From Pelagibacterales bacterium SAG-MED28 (GTDB taxonomy: Bacteria; Pseudomonadota; Alphaproteobacteria; Pelagibacterales; Pelagibacteraceae): a stretch of 64,000 nucleotides of DNA. The translations under genes were made by a program, and so were the position numbers. Positions 1-11,779 of the stretch are shown here, one piece after another; within the stretch, counting starts at the first letter, position 1; each line of letters starts with the position of its first letter. The notes under the pieces were generated by a model. It searched no databases and was not told where the DNA came from. It saw nothing but the letters and a program-made list of their open reading frames with translations. Location of the stretch: NCBI GenBank assembly GCA_014653835.1, contig JACWDY010000001.1:186001-250000 (forward strand), read 5' to 3'.

Positions 1-800
1 TTCAGTTAATTTTTTTAATAAAGTCTTTACTTCATTTAATGGCACCATATTTGGACCATCTGATGGCGCATTGTCTGGATCTTCATGAGTTTCCATAAAA
101 ATCGCTCCTACTCCAACTGCTATTGCTGCGCGAGCTAAGTAGGGAACAAATTCTCTTTGTCCTCCACTTTTCTCTCCCATACCACCAGGTTGTTGTACAG
201 AATGAGTAGCATCAAATACTATTGGAAAACCAAACTTAGACATAATTGGTAAAGCTCTCATATCAGATACAAGTGTATTGTAACCAAAGCTAGCTCCTCT
301 TTCTGTTATCAGAATATTTTTATTTCCTGAGTCTGCGATTTTTTTAATTACGTTAGCCATATCCCAAGGAGCTAAGAATTGTCCTTTTTTTACATTAATT
401 ATTTTTCCAGTTTTTGCAGCTGCAATTAATAAATCGGTTTGACGACACAAAAATGCTGGGATTTGTAAAACGTCAACATGATTAGCAACTAAAGAACACT
501 GCTCTGCTGTATGAACATCAGTAAGAACGGGTATGCCAACTTCATTTCTAATTTTATCAAAAATTGGTAGAGATTTTTCTAAGCCCATACCTCTCTTGCC
601 TTTTAGGCTTGTTCTATTAGCTTTATCAAATGAAGTTTTATAAATTAAATTAATTCCTAATTCACTTGTGATTTTTTTAAGCTCTGTAGATATTTTTAAT
701 GCATGTTCTTCATTTTCTAATTGGCAAGGCCCTGCAATTAAAGTGAAAGGCTTGTTGTTAGCTATTTCAAAATTGGAGCATTTAACTTTATGATTTGACA

Positions 801-801
<1 letters not shown>
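1..801 (-). CDS. kdsA: 3-deoxy-8-phosphooctulonate synthase (KdsA), 3' end truncated by window edge
   Basis: Own translation of minus strand from ATG at 801: [36 protein letters not shown]...; IAGPCQLE and [12 protein letters not shown] motifs typical of KdsA; overlaps pyrG stop (TAATG). Confidence 0.93.
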
Positions 802-2432
<1,631 letters not shown>

Positions 2433-2467
2433 TTATACTTTAAAAATTAAAAATTACAAAGTCTTAA

Positions 2468-2773
2468 TTACTTAGACTGAGGTATTTGTGGAAGATTTGA
2501 ATTTTCTTCTTCTTCTTTCTCTTTTTCAAGGACCGACTGTGTTTCACGAAATTCATCTCTTGAAATAGCAACAATCGCTATACTGCAAATAATAAACAAT
2601 GCAGCTACGATAGACGTAAATTTAGTTAAAAAAGTTCCCATTGATCTTGCTGACGTGAAATTGTCTTGTGAAACACCAAGTCCCAAGGCCCCTCCTTCTG
2701 ATCTTTGTAATAAAATTGCTATCACTAAGATTACCGCCAAAGCAATGTTCACAAATATGAGTAAACTTTCCAT
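2468..2773 (-). CDS. secG: Preprotein translocase subunit SecG
   Basis: Two-TM small protein with ILLQRSEGGALGLG motif; position between tpiA and pyrG. Confidence 0.93.
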   Translation of the reverse strand: MESLLIFVNIALAVILVIAILLQRSEGGALGLGVSQDNFTSARSMGTFLTKFTSIVAALFIICSIAIVAISRDEFRETQSVLEKEKEEEENSNLPQIPQSK

Positions 2774-2778
2774 GAAGC

Positions 2779-3522
2779 TTATCTATAGTAATTCTTTATT
2801 ATATCAATAAATTTTTTAGAAGATTTTGAGGCTCCACCAATTAAAAAACCATCGATTTCTCTAATTTCTTTGAACATTTCAACATTGCTTCCATCAACAG
2901 AACCGCCGTAGAGAACTGCTGGACTGTTCTTTTTAAAGATACTCTCAAGAACCTTCTTAATATGGATAGTTGTTTTTTTTAATTCACTCACAGTTGGAAT
3001 TTTTCCAGTACCAATTGACCAAATAGGTTCGTAAGCTACAATAATATTATTTTTATTAAAATTTTTTTCTAAGACTTTAATCAATTGTTTTTTTAAAATA
3101 CTTAATGTTTTTTTATTCTTTTTCTCAGATTTATTTTCACCGATACAAAAAACTACTTTTAAATTATTTTTAAGAGCATGTTTAACTTTATCTTTAAGCA
3201 TTGAGTCAGTGTCACCTTCTCCGCGATTATCTGAATGTCCAACTAGAGTATATTGAGCGCCTACACTTCTTAACATATATGGGCTTACGGCTGCAGTATT
3301 CGATGAGAACTGCTCTTTTTGATAGCAATTTTGTGAACCAATTGAAATTTTCTTATTTTTGAAATATTTGGCGTAACTTTCAATCAGAGTGTATGGTGGT
3401 GTTATAATTACTCTATATTTGTTTCTATTTTTATCTGTCGAGTGAAATGAATTAATTTTATTAAGTATATTGATGGATTTTGGAACACCAAACATTTTCC
3501 AATTTCCAATAAAATATCTCAT
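2779..3522 (-). CDS. tpiA: Triosephosphate isomerase
   Basis: FIGNWKMFG, VGHSDNRGEGD, VAYEPIWSIGTGK, LYGGSVDGSN motifs. Confidence 0.97.
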   Translation of the reverse strand: MRYFIGNWKMFGVPKSINILNKINSFHSTDKNRNKYRVIITPPYTLIESYAKYFKNKKISIGSQNCYQKEQFSSNTAAVSPYMLRSVGAQYTLVGHSDNRGEGDTDSMLKDKVKHALKNNLKVVFCIGENKSEKKNKKTLSILKKQLIKVLEKNFNKNNIIVAYEPIWSIGTGKIPTVSELKKTTIHIKKVLESIFKKNSPAVLYGGSVDGSNVEMFKEIREIDGFLIGGASKSSKKFIDIIKNYYR

Positions 3523-3585
3523 AATTTGCCTTAATTTAGAATTTAATCTATAGGTGTATAATTTTGAACTTATTAAATTAATATA

Positions 3586-5043
3586 ATGGCAACATCAATA
3601 GGTAAATTATCAAAGTCCTTTTTTATTAAACTCCTTGTGGGGATTATCATTCTTCCATTTGTTTTTTGGGGCATGGGTGATGTTTTTAGAGGTGGAAATC
3701 AAAACGTTATAGCAACAATTGACTCCAAAAAAGTTAGTACTCAAGAATTTGTAAATTACGTTAATCGATTAAACCTAAATGAAGAACAAATTAAAAATTT
3801 ATCAAAAACAGATTTAGTTGAGCAAATTTTATCAGAATATATCGGAAGAAAAGTAATGGCATTTGAGATTGAAAAACTCGGAATTGAAGTAAGTGATAAC
3901 GCATTAAGAGATATAATTAAAAAAGATAAATTATTTTTTAAAGATGGTAAATTCTCTAGAACAGAGTACGAAAAATTTTTAATTAAAAGTGGTGTAACTG
4001 CTCCACAATTTGAAGCAAATATAGTTGAGCAAGAAAAAAGAAGACAATTTCTAAGTTCACTAGCTGGAGGTATTGTTGTTCCTGAAATGTTGGTAGAAAA
4101 AGAGTTTAGAAAAGAAAATCAAACAAAAACTATTCAATATATAGATTTAGATAAATATCATTCAAAAAATAAACCGTCACCTGAAAGTTTAAAAGAACTG
4201 TACGAGAGAAATAAAAATATATTTTTTGTTGAGTTAAAATCAATACGTTATGCAGAGATTAAGCCTGAATTAATTATCGGAAATTCGGAGTATAACGAGA
4301 GTTTCTTTAAGCAGTTAGATTTGATAGAAAATAATGCTTTAGATGGTCAAAACTTCGAAGAATTAATTGAGACAAACAACTTAAAAATCATAGAATTCAA
4401 TAAAATTAACGCAAATAAAGAAGATGAGAAGAAAAACAAAATTAAAAATTTGCCCGATAAACTTTTTAAAAAAATTTACAATATAAAAAATGTACAATCT
4501 CCTGAAGTTATAAATATAGACGGTAAATATTATTTGGCTGAAATTAAAAATGAGCGGCGAAAAAATAGAACAATGAATGACCCGCAAGTTTTAGAGGCAT
4601 TAAATGCTCAGCTAAATTTTAAAGCAAAAATAGATAACAACACATCTTTAACAAAAGATATTAGTTTAGGAGCATTTGATAACGATAATTTTAAAAAATT
4701 TGCTGACGATAATGGCCTTATTGTTAAAGATTACAAAATTTCTAGTCTAAAACAAAATGATATTTTTGAAGACGGACTAATAAAGAGAATTTTTTTAACA
4801 AATAATGGTGAGATAAATCTAATAACTAATAATACACTTACAAAAAGTTTTCTAATTTTTACTAAAAAAACTGAATACAAAAATTTAGACAAAAATAGCG
4901 ATGAATTTGAGAAATACGAAGCTAAGGCGCGGTTAAATTTGATTAACAAAATATACCAATCGTATGATGAAAATGTTAATCAAAAATATAAAGTAGAATT
5001 AAATCAAAGAACTATCGACCGTGTTAAAAATTCATTTCAATGA
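3586..5043 (+). CDS. SurA/PpiD-like membrane-anchored peptidyl-prolyl isomerase/chaperone
   Basis: N-terminal TM anchor then SurA_N-like domain; PpiD-like architecture, adjacent to trp genes. Confidence 0.75.
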   Translation: MATSIGKLSKSFFIKLLVGIIILPFVFWGMGDVFRGGNQNVIATIDSKKVSTQEFVNYVNRLNLNEEQIKNLSKTDLVEQILSEYIGRKVMAFEIEKLGIEVSDNALRDIIKKDKLFFKDGKFSRTEYEKFLIKSGVTAPQFEANIVEQEKRRQFLSSLAGGIVVPEMLVEKEFRKENQTKTIQYIDLDKYHSKNKPSPESLKELYERNKNIFFVELKSIRYAEIKPELIIGNSEYNESFFKQLDLIENNALDGQNFEELIETNNLKIIEFNKINANKEDEKKNKIKNLPDKLFKKIYNIKNVQSPEVINIDGKYYLAEIKNERRKNRTMNDPQVLEALNAQLNFKAKIDNNTSLTKDISLGAFDNDNFKKFADDNGLIVKDYKISSLKQNDIFEDGLIKRIFLTNNGEINLITNNTLTKSFLIFTKKTEYKNLDKNSDEFEKYEAKARLNLINKIYQSYDENVNQKYKVELNQRTIDRVKNSFQ

Positions 5044-6497
5044 AAATCAATATCAGTTTTAAAGAATTTAAAAGAAATCATGCTAAAAAAAAACATCAAA
5101 TTTTATTTAGAACGAGATCATGTAAAGAATATTATAAAGTAGAAAATCTTTTTAAGTTTCTCCTGGCAGAAAAAAATAGCTTTATTTTCGAGTCAGTTGA
5201 AAAAGGCACAATTAAAGGTCGATATACTATTATTGGATTAAACCCTGATAAAATTTGGGACATCAATAAAAATATAATTACACTAAATAGTTCTGGCAAA
5301 AAAACTAAGATTAAATCAGAACCACTTAAATATATTAACAAGCTAATTAAGGAATTTAATATTAAAATTCCCAAACAGTTACCTTCTATGGCCTCGATGC
5401 TTGTGGGATATTTTTCTTATGATGTAATTCGTTATATAGAGAAAATTCCAAATAAATGTAAAGAAGATTTAAATATTCCTGATGTAAGATTGTCTCGACC
5501 TAAAAATCTAGTCATTTACGACAATTTAAAAAAGAAAATTTTTTACATAGAAAATACTTATGCAGATTCTAAAATAAGAAATTATAAAGAGGAATATGAT
5601 TTAATAAATAAAAAATTTGATTTATACCAAGACTTTGAAAATATAAAACTACCTGAGCAATTTACTTTTAAACCTAACAAAAATTTGATTAAATCAAATA
5701 CGACTAAAGAGAAATTCAAATCTTTAGTCAAAAAAGCAAAGACATACATTGAAAAAGGAGATATTTTTCAAGTTGTTCTAAGTCAGAGATTTGAAAGAAA
5801 AATAAATAAAAGGCCGATCGAGATTTATAATCATCTTAGAAAATCTAATCCTTCGCCTTTCATGTTTTATTTTAATTATAAAGACTTTAATATTCTAGGA
5901 AGTAGCCCAGAAATATTAGTTAGACTCAGAAAAGGAGAAATAACGATCAGACCTATCGCAGGCACAAGACCAAGAGGAAAAAATAATAAAGAAGATAAAA
6001 AAAACGCATTAGATCTTTTAAAAGATAAGAAAGAATTAGCTGAACACTTGATGTTATTAGATCTAGGAAGAAACGACGTTGGCAAAGTTTCTAAAGTAAA
6101 TACCGTAAAAGTTACTGAAAAATTCAAAGTAGAGAAGTATTCCCACGTTATGCATATCGTATCAAATGTAATAGGTAAGTTTAATAACCATTTTTCTTTA
6201 TTTGAAACCCTTCTATCAGGTTTTCCAGCAGGAACTGTAAGTGGTGCACCTAAAATAAGAGCAATGGAAATTATTGATGAACTTGAGAAAAACAAAAGGA
6301 AATTATATGCAGGAGGTATTGGATATTTTACACCTAATGGTGAATTTGATACCTGTATAGCTTTAAGAACTGCTTTAATTAAAAATAATAAATTCTATGT
6401 GCAAGCTGGAGCTGGTGTTGTTGCTGACAGTAAGCCAGAAAAAGAATATGTAGAGACAGTGAATAAAGCTAAAGCTCTAATGAGCGCAGTAGATTAA
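5040..6497 (+). CDS. trpE: Anthranilate synthase component I
   Basis: GDIFQVVLSQRF, PIAGTRPRG, LLDLGRNDVGKV, FPAGTVSGAPKIRAMEIID motifs. Confidence 0.97.
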   Translation: MKINISFKEFKRNHAKKKHQILFRTRSCKEYYKVENLFKFLLAEKNSFIFESVEKGTIKGRYTIIGLNPDKIWDINKNIITLNSSGKKTKIKSEPLKYINKLIKEFNIKIPKQLPSMASMLVGYFSYDVIRYIEKIPNKCKEDLNIPDVRLSRPKNLVIYDNLKKKIFYIENTYADSKIRNYKEEYDLINKKFDLYQDFENIKLPEQFTFKPNKNLIKSNTTKEKFKSLVKKAKTYIEKGDIFQVVLSQRFERKINKRPIEIYNHLRKSNPSPFMFYFNYKDFNILGSSPEILVRLRKGEITIRPIAGTRPRGKNNKEDKKNALDLLKDKKELAEHLMLLDLGRNDVGKVSKVNTVKVTEKFKVEKYSHVMHIVSNVIGKFNNHFSLFETLLSGFPAGTVSGAPKIRAMEIIDELEKNKRKLYAGGIGYFTPNGEFDTCIALRTALIKNNKFYVQAGAGVVADSKPEKEYVETVNKAKALMSAVD

Positions 6498-7064
6498 ATG
6501 AAAATTTTATTGATAGATAATTACGATAGCTTTACTTATAATTTATTTCATTACATTTCTAATTTTAAAAAGAATGTTGATGTCATTAGAAATGATAAAA
6601 TCGACGGGAAAAAAATTATAAGAAAAAAATATGATAAGATTGTTATCTCACCAGGACCTGGGAACCCTAATCAAGCTGGAAACTGTTTAAAAATTGTAAA
6701 AGAAGTTCATAAAAAAATACCTATTCTTGGAGTTTGTTTGGGTCATCAAATTATTGGCCAAGTATTTGGTGGAAAAATAGTTCAAGCAAAAAATTTAATG
6801 CACGGAAAAACAAGTAAAATTAAACATAAAAAAAAGGGTTTATTTAAAAAAATTAAAAATAATTTTGAAGCCACTAGGTACCATAGTCTGGTTGTAGATA
6901 GGAAAAATTTTCCAAACGATTTAGTAATTACTGCGCAAACTCAAAATGGGACCGTAATGGGATTAATGCATAAAAATTACAATATTCACGGGTTTCAATT
7001 TCATCCTGAGAGTATAAGTACTAAAGTGGGTATGAAATTAATTAAAAATTTTATAGCTAGTTAA
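6498..7064 (+). CDS. trpG: Anthranilate synthase component II (glutamine amidotransferase)
   Basis: LLIDNYDSFTYNL, GVCLGHQ, HGFQFHPESI motifs. Confidence 0.97.
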   Translation: MKILLIDNYDSFTYNLFHYISNFKKNVDVIRNDKIDGKKIIRKKYDKIVISPGPGNPNQAGNCLKIVKEVHKKIPILGVCLGHQIIGQVFGGKIVQAKNLMHGKTSKIKHKKKGLFKKIKNNFEATRYHSLVVDRKNFPNDLVITAQTQNGTVMGLMHKNYNIHGFQFHPESISTKVGMKLIKNFIAS

Positions 7065-7065
7065 C

Positions 7066-8061
7066 ATGACTGAAATCTTAGAAAACTTAAAAAAAGGTCA
7101 AAGCCTCTCATTTGAAGAGAGTAAATCACTTTTTTCAGATTTAATGGAGGGAAAGTATGAGGAAGATAGAATAGTAGAAATACTAGAATCTTTTATTAAA
7201 AAAGGTGAAACAAAAGACGAATTAGCTGGTGGTATATTTGTTTTAAGAGAAAAAGCTAATAAAGTTAAAGCCGGCCCTGAGACCATAGATACCTGCGGAA
7301 CTGGTGGGGATGGACAAAATTCATTAAATATTTCTACAGCAGCAGCAATTGTTTTAGCTAGCATGGGAGTTAAAGTTGCTAAACATGGTAATAAGGCGGT
7401 TTCTTCAAATTGTGGTTCAGCAGATGTTTTAGAGGCGCTTAAAATAAATATTAATTTAAAAGCTAATGAGGCAGAAGAAAATATAAAAAAATTTAATTTT
7501 GCATTTATGTTTGCTCCAAATTACCACTCCGCAATGAAGCACGTCGGTCCGGCCAGAAAAAAAATGGGTAAAAAAACTATTTTTAACCTTATTGGTCCTT
7601 TAAGTAGTCCAGCTCAGGTTAAGAGACAGGTGATAGGTGTATTTGATAAAAAGTGGATGAAGCCTTTTGCAGAGGCGTTAAAAGAAAATAAAGTTGAACA
7701 CGCATACATTGTTCATAGCGATGATGGCATGGATGAAATTTCGCCCTTTGCAAAAACAAATATTGTTGAATTGAAGAACGGTAATATAAGTGAATTTACA
7801 ATCGATCCAAAAGATCTTGGAATTAATTCTAATAACAAAGAAAATTTAAAAGGTAAAAATGCAGAGTTTAACGCTGGGAAAATTGTAGAAATTTACAAAG
7901 GTAAAAATAACGAATTTTCTCAATCTGTTGCGTTAAACGTAGCTGCAGGATTAATCGTAGCAGGCAAAGAGAATGATTTTAAAAATGCTTTCGACAAAGC
8001 TACAAAACATTTAAATTCCGGAAACGTATTTCATCACTTAGAGAAGATACAATCTGCCTAA
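7066..8061 (+). CDS. trpD: Anthranilate phosphoribosyltransferase
   Basis: DTCGTGGDGQNSLNIST and KHGNKAVSSNCGSADVLEALG-like motifs. Confidence 0.97.
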   Translation: MTEILENLKKGQSLSFEESKSLFSDLMEGKYEEDRIVEILESFIKKGETKDELAGGIFVLREKANKVKAGPETIDTCGTGGDGQNSLNISTAAAIVLASMGVKVAKHGNKAVSSNCGSADVLEALKININLKANEAEENIKKFNFAFMFAPNYHSAMKHVGPARKKMGKKTIFNLIGPLSSPAQVKRQVIGVFDKKWMKPFAEALKENKVEHAYIVHSDDGMDEISPFAKTNIVELKNGNISEFTIDPKDLGINSNNKENLKGKNAEFNAGKIVEIYKGKNNEFSQSVALNVAAGLIVAGKENDFKNAFDKATKHLNSGNVFHHLEKIQSA

Positions 8062-8855
8062 TGACAAATATTTTAGAAAAAATCGTTCAAAATAAAAAAG
8101 AGTCTTTAATAGAAATTAAAAAGGCAAATTCTTTAGATGTTCTTGAAAAAAAGATTAAAACCCTAAGTAATTTTTTAGATTTTAAACAATCGATAACTAA
8201 AAATAAAAATGTTTCTCTTATTACCGAAATTAAAAAAGCAAGCCCATCAGCAGGTGTTTTGGTTAAAGACTTTAATCACATAAATATTGCAAAAATGTAC
8301 ATAGATAATGGTGCAACTTGTCTATCTGTTCTCACAGAAGAAAAACATTTTTTAGGTAAACTTGATTATATAAAAGATATAAAAGACAAGTTCAAAATTC
8401 CTGTTCTAGCTAAAGATTTTTTTATTGATCCTTATCAAATTGCATTATCGAAAAGTTATGGTTGTGATTGTGTGCTTCTTATTATTGCAGCACTCGATCA
8501 AAAACAATCCGATGAAATTTATGCAGAGGCTCTAAAACATAATCTCTCTGTTATAGTAGAAGTTCACGATCATAAAGAAGCTGAAAAAGCTTTAAAATAT
8601 GAAGAAGCTTTAATAGGAATAAATAATAGAAATTTAAAAACTTTAGATATTTCAATTAATAATACGATTTCAATTTTTGAAATTTTAAAAGACCACAAAG
8701 GTCCTCTTATCTCAGAAAGTGGAATAAAAGATGAAAACGATGCTAGATATATTTTTGAAAATTCCGGCATTAAAAACTTTCTAATCGGTGAATCACTTTT
8801 AAAGTCTGACAATCCAGCTGCTTTAATGAGAAAATTTTCTCAAATAACACAATAA
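8061..8855 (+). CDS. trpC: Indole-3-glycerol phosphate synthase
   Basis: LITEIKKASPSAG, VLAKDFFIDPYQI, GINNRNLKTL, LISESGI motifs. Confidence 0.97.
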   Translation: MTNILEKIVQNKKESLIEIKKANSLDVLEKKIKTLSNFLDFKQSITKNKNVSLITEIKKASPSAGVLVKDFNHINIAKMYIDNGATCLSVLTEEKHFLGKLDYIKDIKDKFKIPVLAKDFFIDPYQIALSKSYGCDCVLLIIAALDQKQSDEIYAEALKHNLSVIVEVHDHKEAEKALKYEEALIGINNRNLKTLDISINNTISIFEILKDHKGPLISESGIKDENDARYIFENSGIKNFLIGESLLKSDNPAALMRKFSQITQ

Positions 8856-8888
8856 AATAGACCTTTATTTCACATTGTAATTTAAATA

Positions 8889-8903
8889 GAACTTTTATAG
8901 AAC
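8889..8903. promoter_or_regulatory. SOS/LexA box, alphaproteobacterial type (GAAC-N7-GAAC, reverse complement of GTTC-N7-GTTC)
   Basis: GAACTTTTATAGAAC read directly just upstream of lexA; an imperfect second copy GTAC-N7-GTTC at 8910-8924. Confidence 0.85.
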
Positions 8904-8907
8904 ATAG

Positions 8908-9603
8908 ATGTACGAGGTTTGTTCTATGCTTACAAAAAAACAAAAAAACTTATTAGTATTTATCAATAAGAAGATTAGATCTTCTGGAATATCTCCCTCA
9001 TATGAGGAAATGAAGAATTCACTCAACCTTAAGTCGAAATCTGGTATTCATAGATTAATTTCTGCTTTAGAGGAAAGAGGTTTTGTAAAAAGATTAGCCC
9101 ATAAAGCGCGAGCATTAGAAGTTGTAAAACTACCAGAGAATGCAAGCGCGAATGATATTTTTAACTCTTTTACTCCTAGCGTAATTAAGGGTGGTCTTGA
9201 TAAAAACGAAGAGACTAAATCAACAGATGTTTCAGTATTAGGAAGTATTGCAGCAGGAACTCCAATGGAAGCTATACAACAAGAAGTTGATAGAGTTGCT
9301 TTACCTGAGGACTTACAAAATAATGGTGAACACTATGGATTGAAAGTCAAAGGTGACTCGATGATTGAAGCAGGAATTAATGATGGCGATACAGTAATTG
9401 TTAAAAAAACTTCAAATGTTGACAGCGGCCAAATAGCAGTAGTTTTAATTGACGATCAAGAAGCGACGTTAAAAAGAGTAAGAAAAAAAGGTAATACAAT
9501 TGCTTTAGAAGCGGCAAATAGAAACTACGGTACTAAAATTTACGCTGCTAATAGAATAAAAATTCAAGGCAAGCTAGTTTCTTTATATAGAAACTTCCAC
9601 TAA
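8908..9603 (+). CDS. lexA: LexA repressor (likely true start ATG at 8926, MLTKKQKNLL...)
   Basis: LTKKQKNLLVFINKKIRSSGISPSYEEMKNSLNLKSKSGIHRLI wHTH; IAAGTPM cleavage site; VKGDSMIEAGINDGD peptidase motif. Confidence 0.96.
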   Translation: MYEVCSMLTKKQKNLLVFINKKIRSSGISPSYEEMKNSLNLKSKSGIHRLISALEERGFVKRLAHKARALEVVKLPENASANDIFNSFTPSVIKGGLDKNEETKSTDVSVLGSIAAGTPMEAIQQEVDRVALPEDLQNNGEHYGLKVKGDSMIEAGINDGDTVIVKKTSNVDSGQIAVVLIDDQEATLKRVRKKGNTIALEAANRNYGTKIYAANRIKIQGKLVSLYRNFH

Positions 9604-9622
9604 AATAGTCTAATAAATTTAA

Positions 9623-11011
9623 ATGTCTTTTAATTGTAGGTTTGCGCCCTCTCCTACTGGGCCTCTTCACATTGGCGGTGTTAGAACAGCATTATTTAAT
9701 TGGCTTTTAGCTAAGAAAAATAATGGTAAATATTTTTTAAGAATTGAAGATACAGATAAAGAAAGATCAAAAGACGAATTTAAAAAACAAATCATTTCAT
9801 CATTATCATGGTTAGGAATTGAGCATGATGGTGAGGAATATATTCAGTCTAAAAATATTAATAAACATGTTGCAGTAGCTGAAGAATTAATAAAAAAAGG
9901 CTTTGCTTATGAATGTTATTGTTCTGAAGAAGAGATAAAGGAGCAAAAAGATAAGTGTAAAAAACAAGGTATACCGTATGTTTATAATAGAAAGTGGAGA
10001 GATGCTAAAGACTTTAAAATTCCAGAAGGTGTAAAGCCTGTAATTAGATTTAAGAGTAAAATTTCAGGAAATACAATCATAAAAGATTTAGTTCAGGGAG
10101 AAAGAAATATCTCAAATTCTACAATTGAAGATTTTGTAATATTAAGAAAAGATAAATCACCAACATATCAATTATCAGCAACAGTTGATGACCATGAGAT
10201 GAAAATAACTCACGTAATAAGAGGTGATGATCATATGATTAATTCTTTTAAACAAAAGCAGATTTATGATGCCATGGGTTGGGAAGTTCCAAATTTCGCT
10301 CACATTCCATTAATTCATAGTGAACAAGGAAAAAAATTATCTAAAAGAGATAACGCCTCCACCCTTGAAGATTATGATAAAATTGGAATTATTTCAGATG
10401 CTTTAAGAAATTATTTATTAAGATTAGGGTGGTCTTATAAAGATAAAGAGATTTTTACTAAACAAGAAAGCATTGATTTATTTGATTTAAGTGGCGTTGG
10501 TAAATCGCCCTCAAAGCTAGATATGAATAGAATTTATTCAATAAATGAAACTTACATAAAAACAATAGATGAAAAAGATCTTTTCAATTTCTTCAAAGAA
10601 TACATCTCGAAATACAAAAAAACTATAGATCAATCTAAAGAGAATATACTTTTAAAATCAATGGGTTTCTTAAAAAATAAAGCGAAAACTTTAGAAGATA
10701 TTTGGAATAATGCTCAATATATTATTAATGATAAACTTGAAATTAGTGCAGATGATAAAAAACTAATTGATGATTTATCAAAGAAAGTAATTAGTGATTT
10801 TACCTCTGAATATGAAAAACTTTCCTCTTTATCGAGGGAAACATTAGAGCCAATAATTAAGTCTCTAATTGATAAGCATAAGACCAACTTTAAAGGTGTT
10901 GGGCAACCTTTAAGAATAGCCTTAGTAGGCTCAAGATTTGGACCAGGTTTATATGATGTAATTTTATCATTAGATAAAACCGAAGTTGTGAAAAGACTTA
11001 AGCAAATTTAA
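9623..11011 (+). CDS. gltX: Glutamyl-tRNA synthetase
   Basis: RFAPSPTGPLHIGGVRTALFNWL (HIGH) and KLSKRDNA (KMSKS) motifs. Confidence 0.97.
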   Translation: MSFNCRFAPSPTGPLHIGGVRTALFNWLLAKKNNGKYFLRIEDTDKERSKDEFKKQIISSLSWLGIEHDGEEYIQSKNINKHVAVAEELIKKGFAYECYCSEEEIKEQKDKCKKQGIPYVYNRKWRDAKDFKIPEGVKPVIRFKSKISGNTIIKDLVQGERNISNSTIEDFVILRKDKSPTYQLSATVDDHEMKITHVIRGDDHMINSFKQKQIYDAMGWEVPNFAHIPLIHSEQGKKLSKRDNASTLEDYDKIGIISDALRNYLLRLGWSYKDKEIFTKQESIDLFDLSGVGKSPSKLDMNRIYSINETYIKTIDEKDLFNFFKEYISKYKKTIDQSKENILLKSMGFLKNKAKTLEDIWNNAQYIINDKLEISADDKKLIDDLSKKVISDFTSEYEKLSSLSRETLEPIIKSLIDKHKTNFKGVGQPLRIALVGSRFGPGLYDVILSLDKTEVVKRLKQI

Positions 11012-11779
11012 ATGAAAGACGCTGTATCTTTCAGAACAAGAAAAACATCTATTTACGATAAGAAATCAAACACGCCATTTAAAATAAGTAGATCCAAATT
11101 TTTCAATTTTCTAAGTTGCAAAAGATGTTTCTATTTAGATCGAGTTAAAGGACTAAAAGAACCTTCTATGCCAGGTTGGGCTCTAAACGTTGCTGTAGAT
11201 GAACTTTTAAAAAAGGAATTTGATCTTTATAGGAAAGAGCAAAAACCTCATCCAATTATGGTTAAGCATAATTTAAATTTTGTGCCTTATCAGCACAAAG
11301 ATTTAGATACCTGGAGAAATTCTTTAAAAGGTGGAATTTCATATTTAGATGAAAAAACCAATCTTATTATTCACGGAGGTATTGATGATCTCTGGTTTGA
11401 TTTAAATGAGAAAAAAATAGTTGTAGTAGATTATAAAGCTCAATCATCAACTTATCCTGTAACAGTTTCCTCTTACCTCGATGCTGAATGGCATCTTAGT
11501 TATAAATTACAAATGGATATATATGTTCATATTTTAAGAAAAATGAACTTTGATGTATCTGACCGATCATTTTTTTATGTTTGTAATGGTGAAAAAACAA
11601 ATAATAAATTTGATAATAAAATAGACTTCAAAACTACACTAATACCTTACAGAGTGGATACGTCCTGGATTGAAGAAAAATTAATTGAAATGAAAGATGT
11701 TTTAAATTTTGATGAGCCACCTGAAATTGAAAAAACTTGTGAAAAATGTGCTTACTTAGAAGGTGGAAAAAAATTTTAA
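11012..11779 (+). CDS. PD-(D/E)XK superfamily nuclease, RecB/Cas4-like with N- and C-terminal Cys pairs
   Basis: GGIDDLWFD...VVVDYKAQ (D-x(n)-DxK) followed by YKLQMDIYVHIL (QxxxY); CKRC near N-term, CEKC near C-term. Confidence 0.7.
   Translation: MKDAVSFRTRKTSIYDKKSNTPFKISRSKFFNFLSCKRCFYLDRVKGLKEPSMPGWALNVAVDELLKKEFDLYRKEQKPHPIMVKHNLNFVPYQHKDLDTWRNSLKGGISYLDEKTNLIIHGGIDDLWFDLNEKKIVVVDYKAQSSTYPVTVSSYLDAEWHLSYKLQMDIYVHILRKMNFDVSDRSFFYVCNGEKTNNKFDNKIDFKTTLIPYRVDTSWIEEKLIEMKDVLNFDEPPEIEKTCEKCAYLEGGKKF

Noticed and set aside
5040-5100. Trp leader peptide/attenuator before trpE
   Set aside because: trpE overlaps the ppiD-like stop by 4 bp, leaving no leader region.
5132-6295. Minus-strand ORFs opposite trpE
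   Set aside because: Antisense shadows of a confidently identified CDS.
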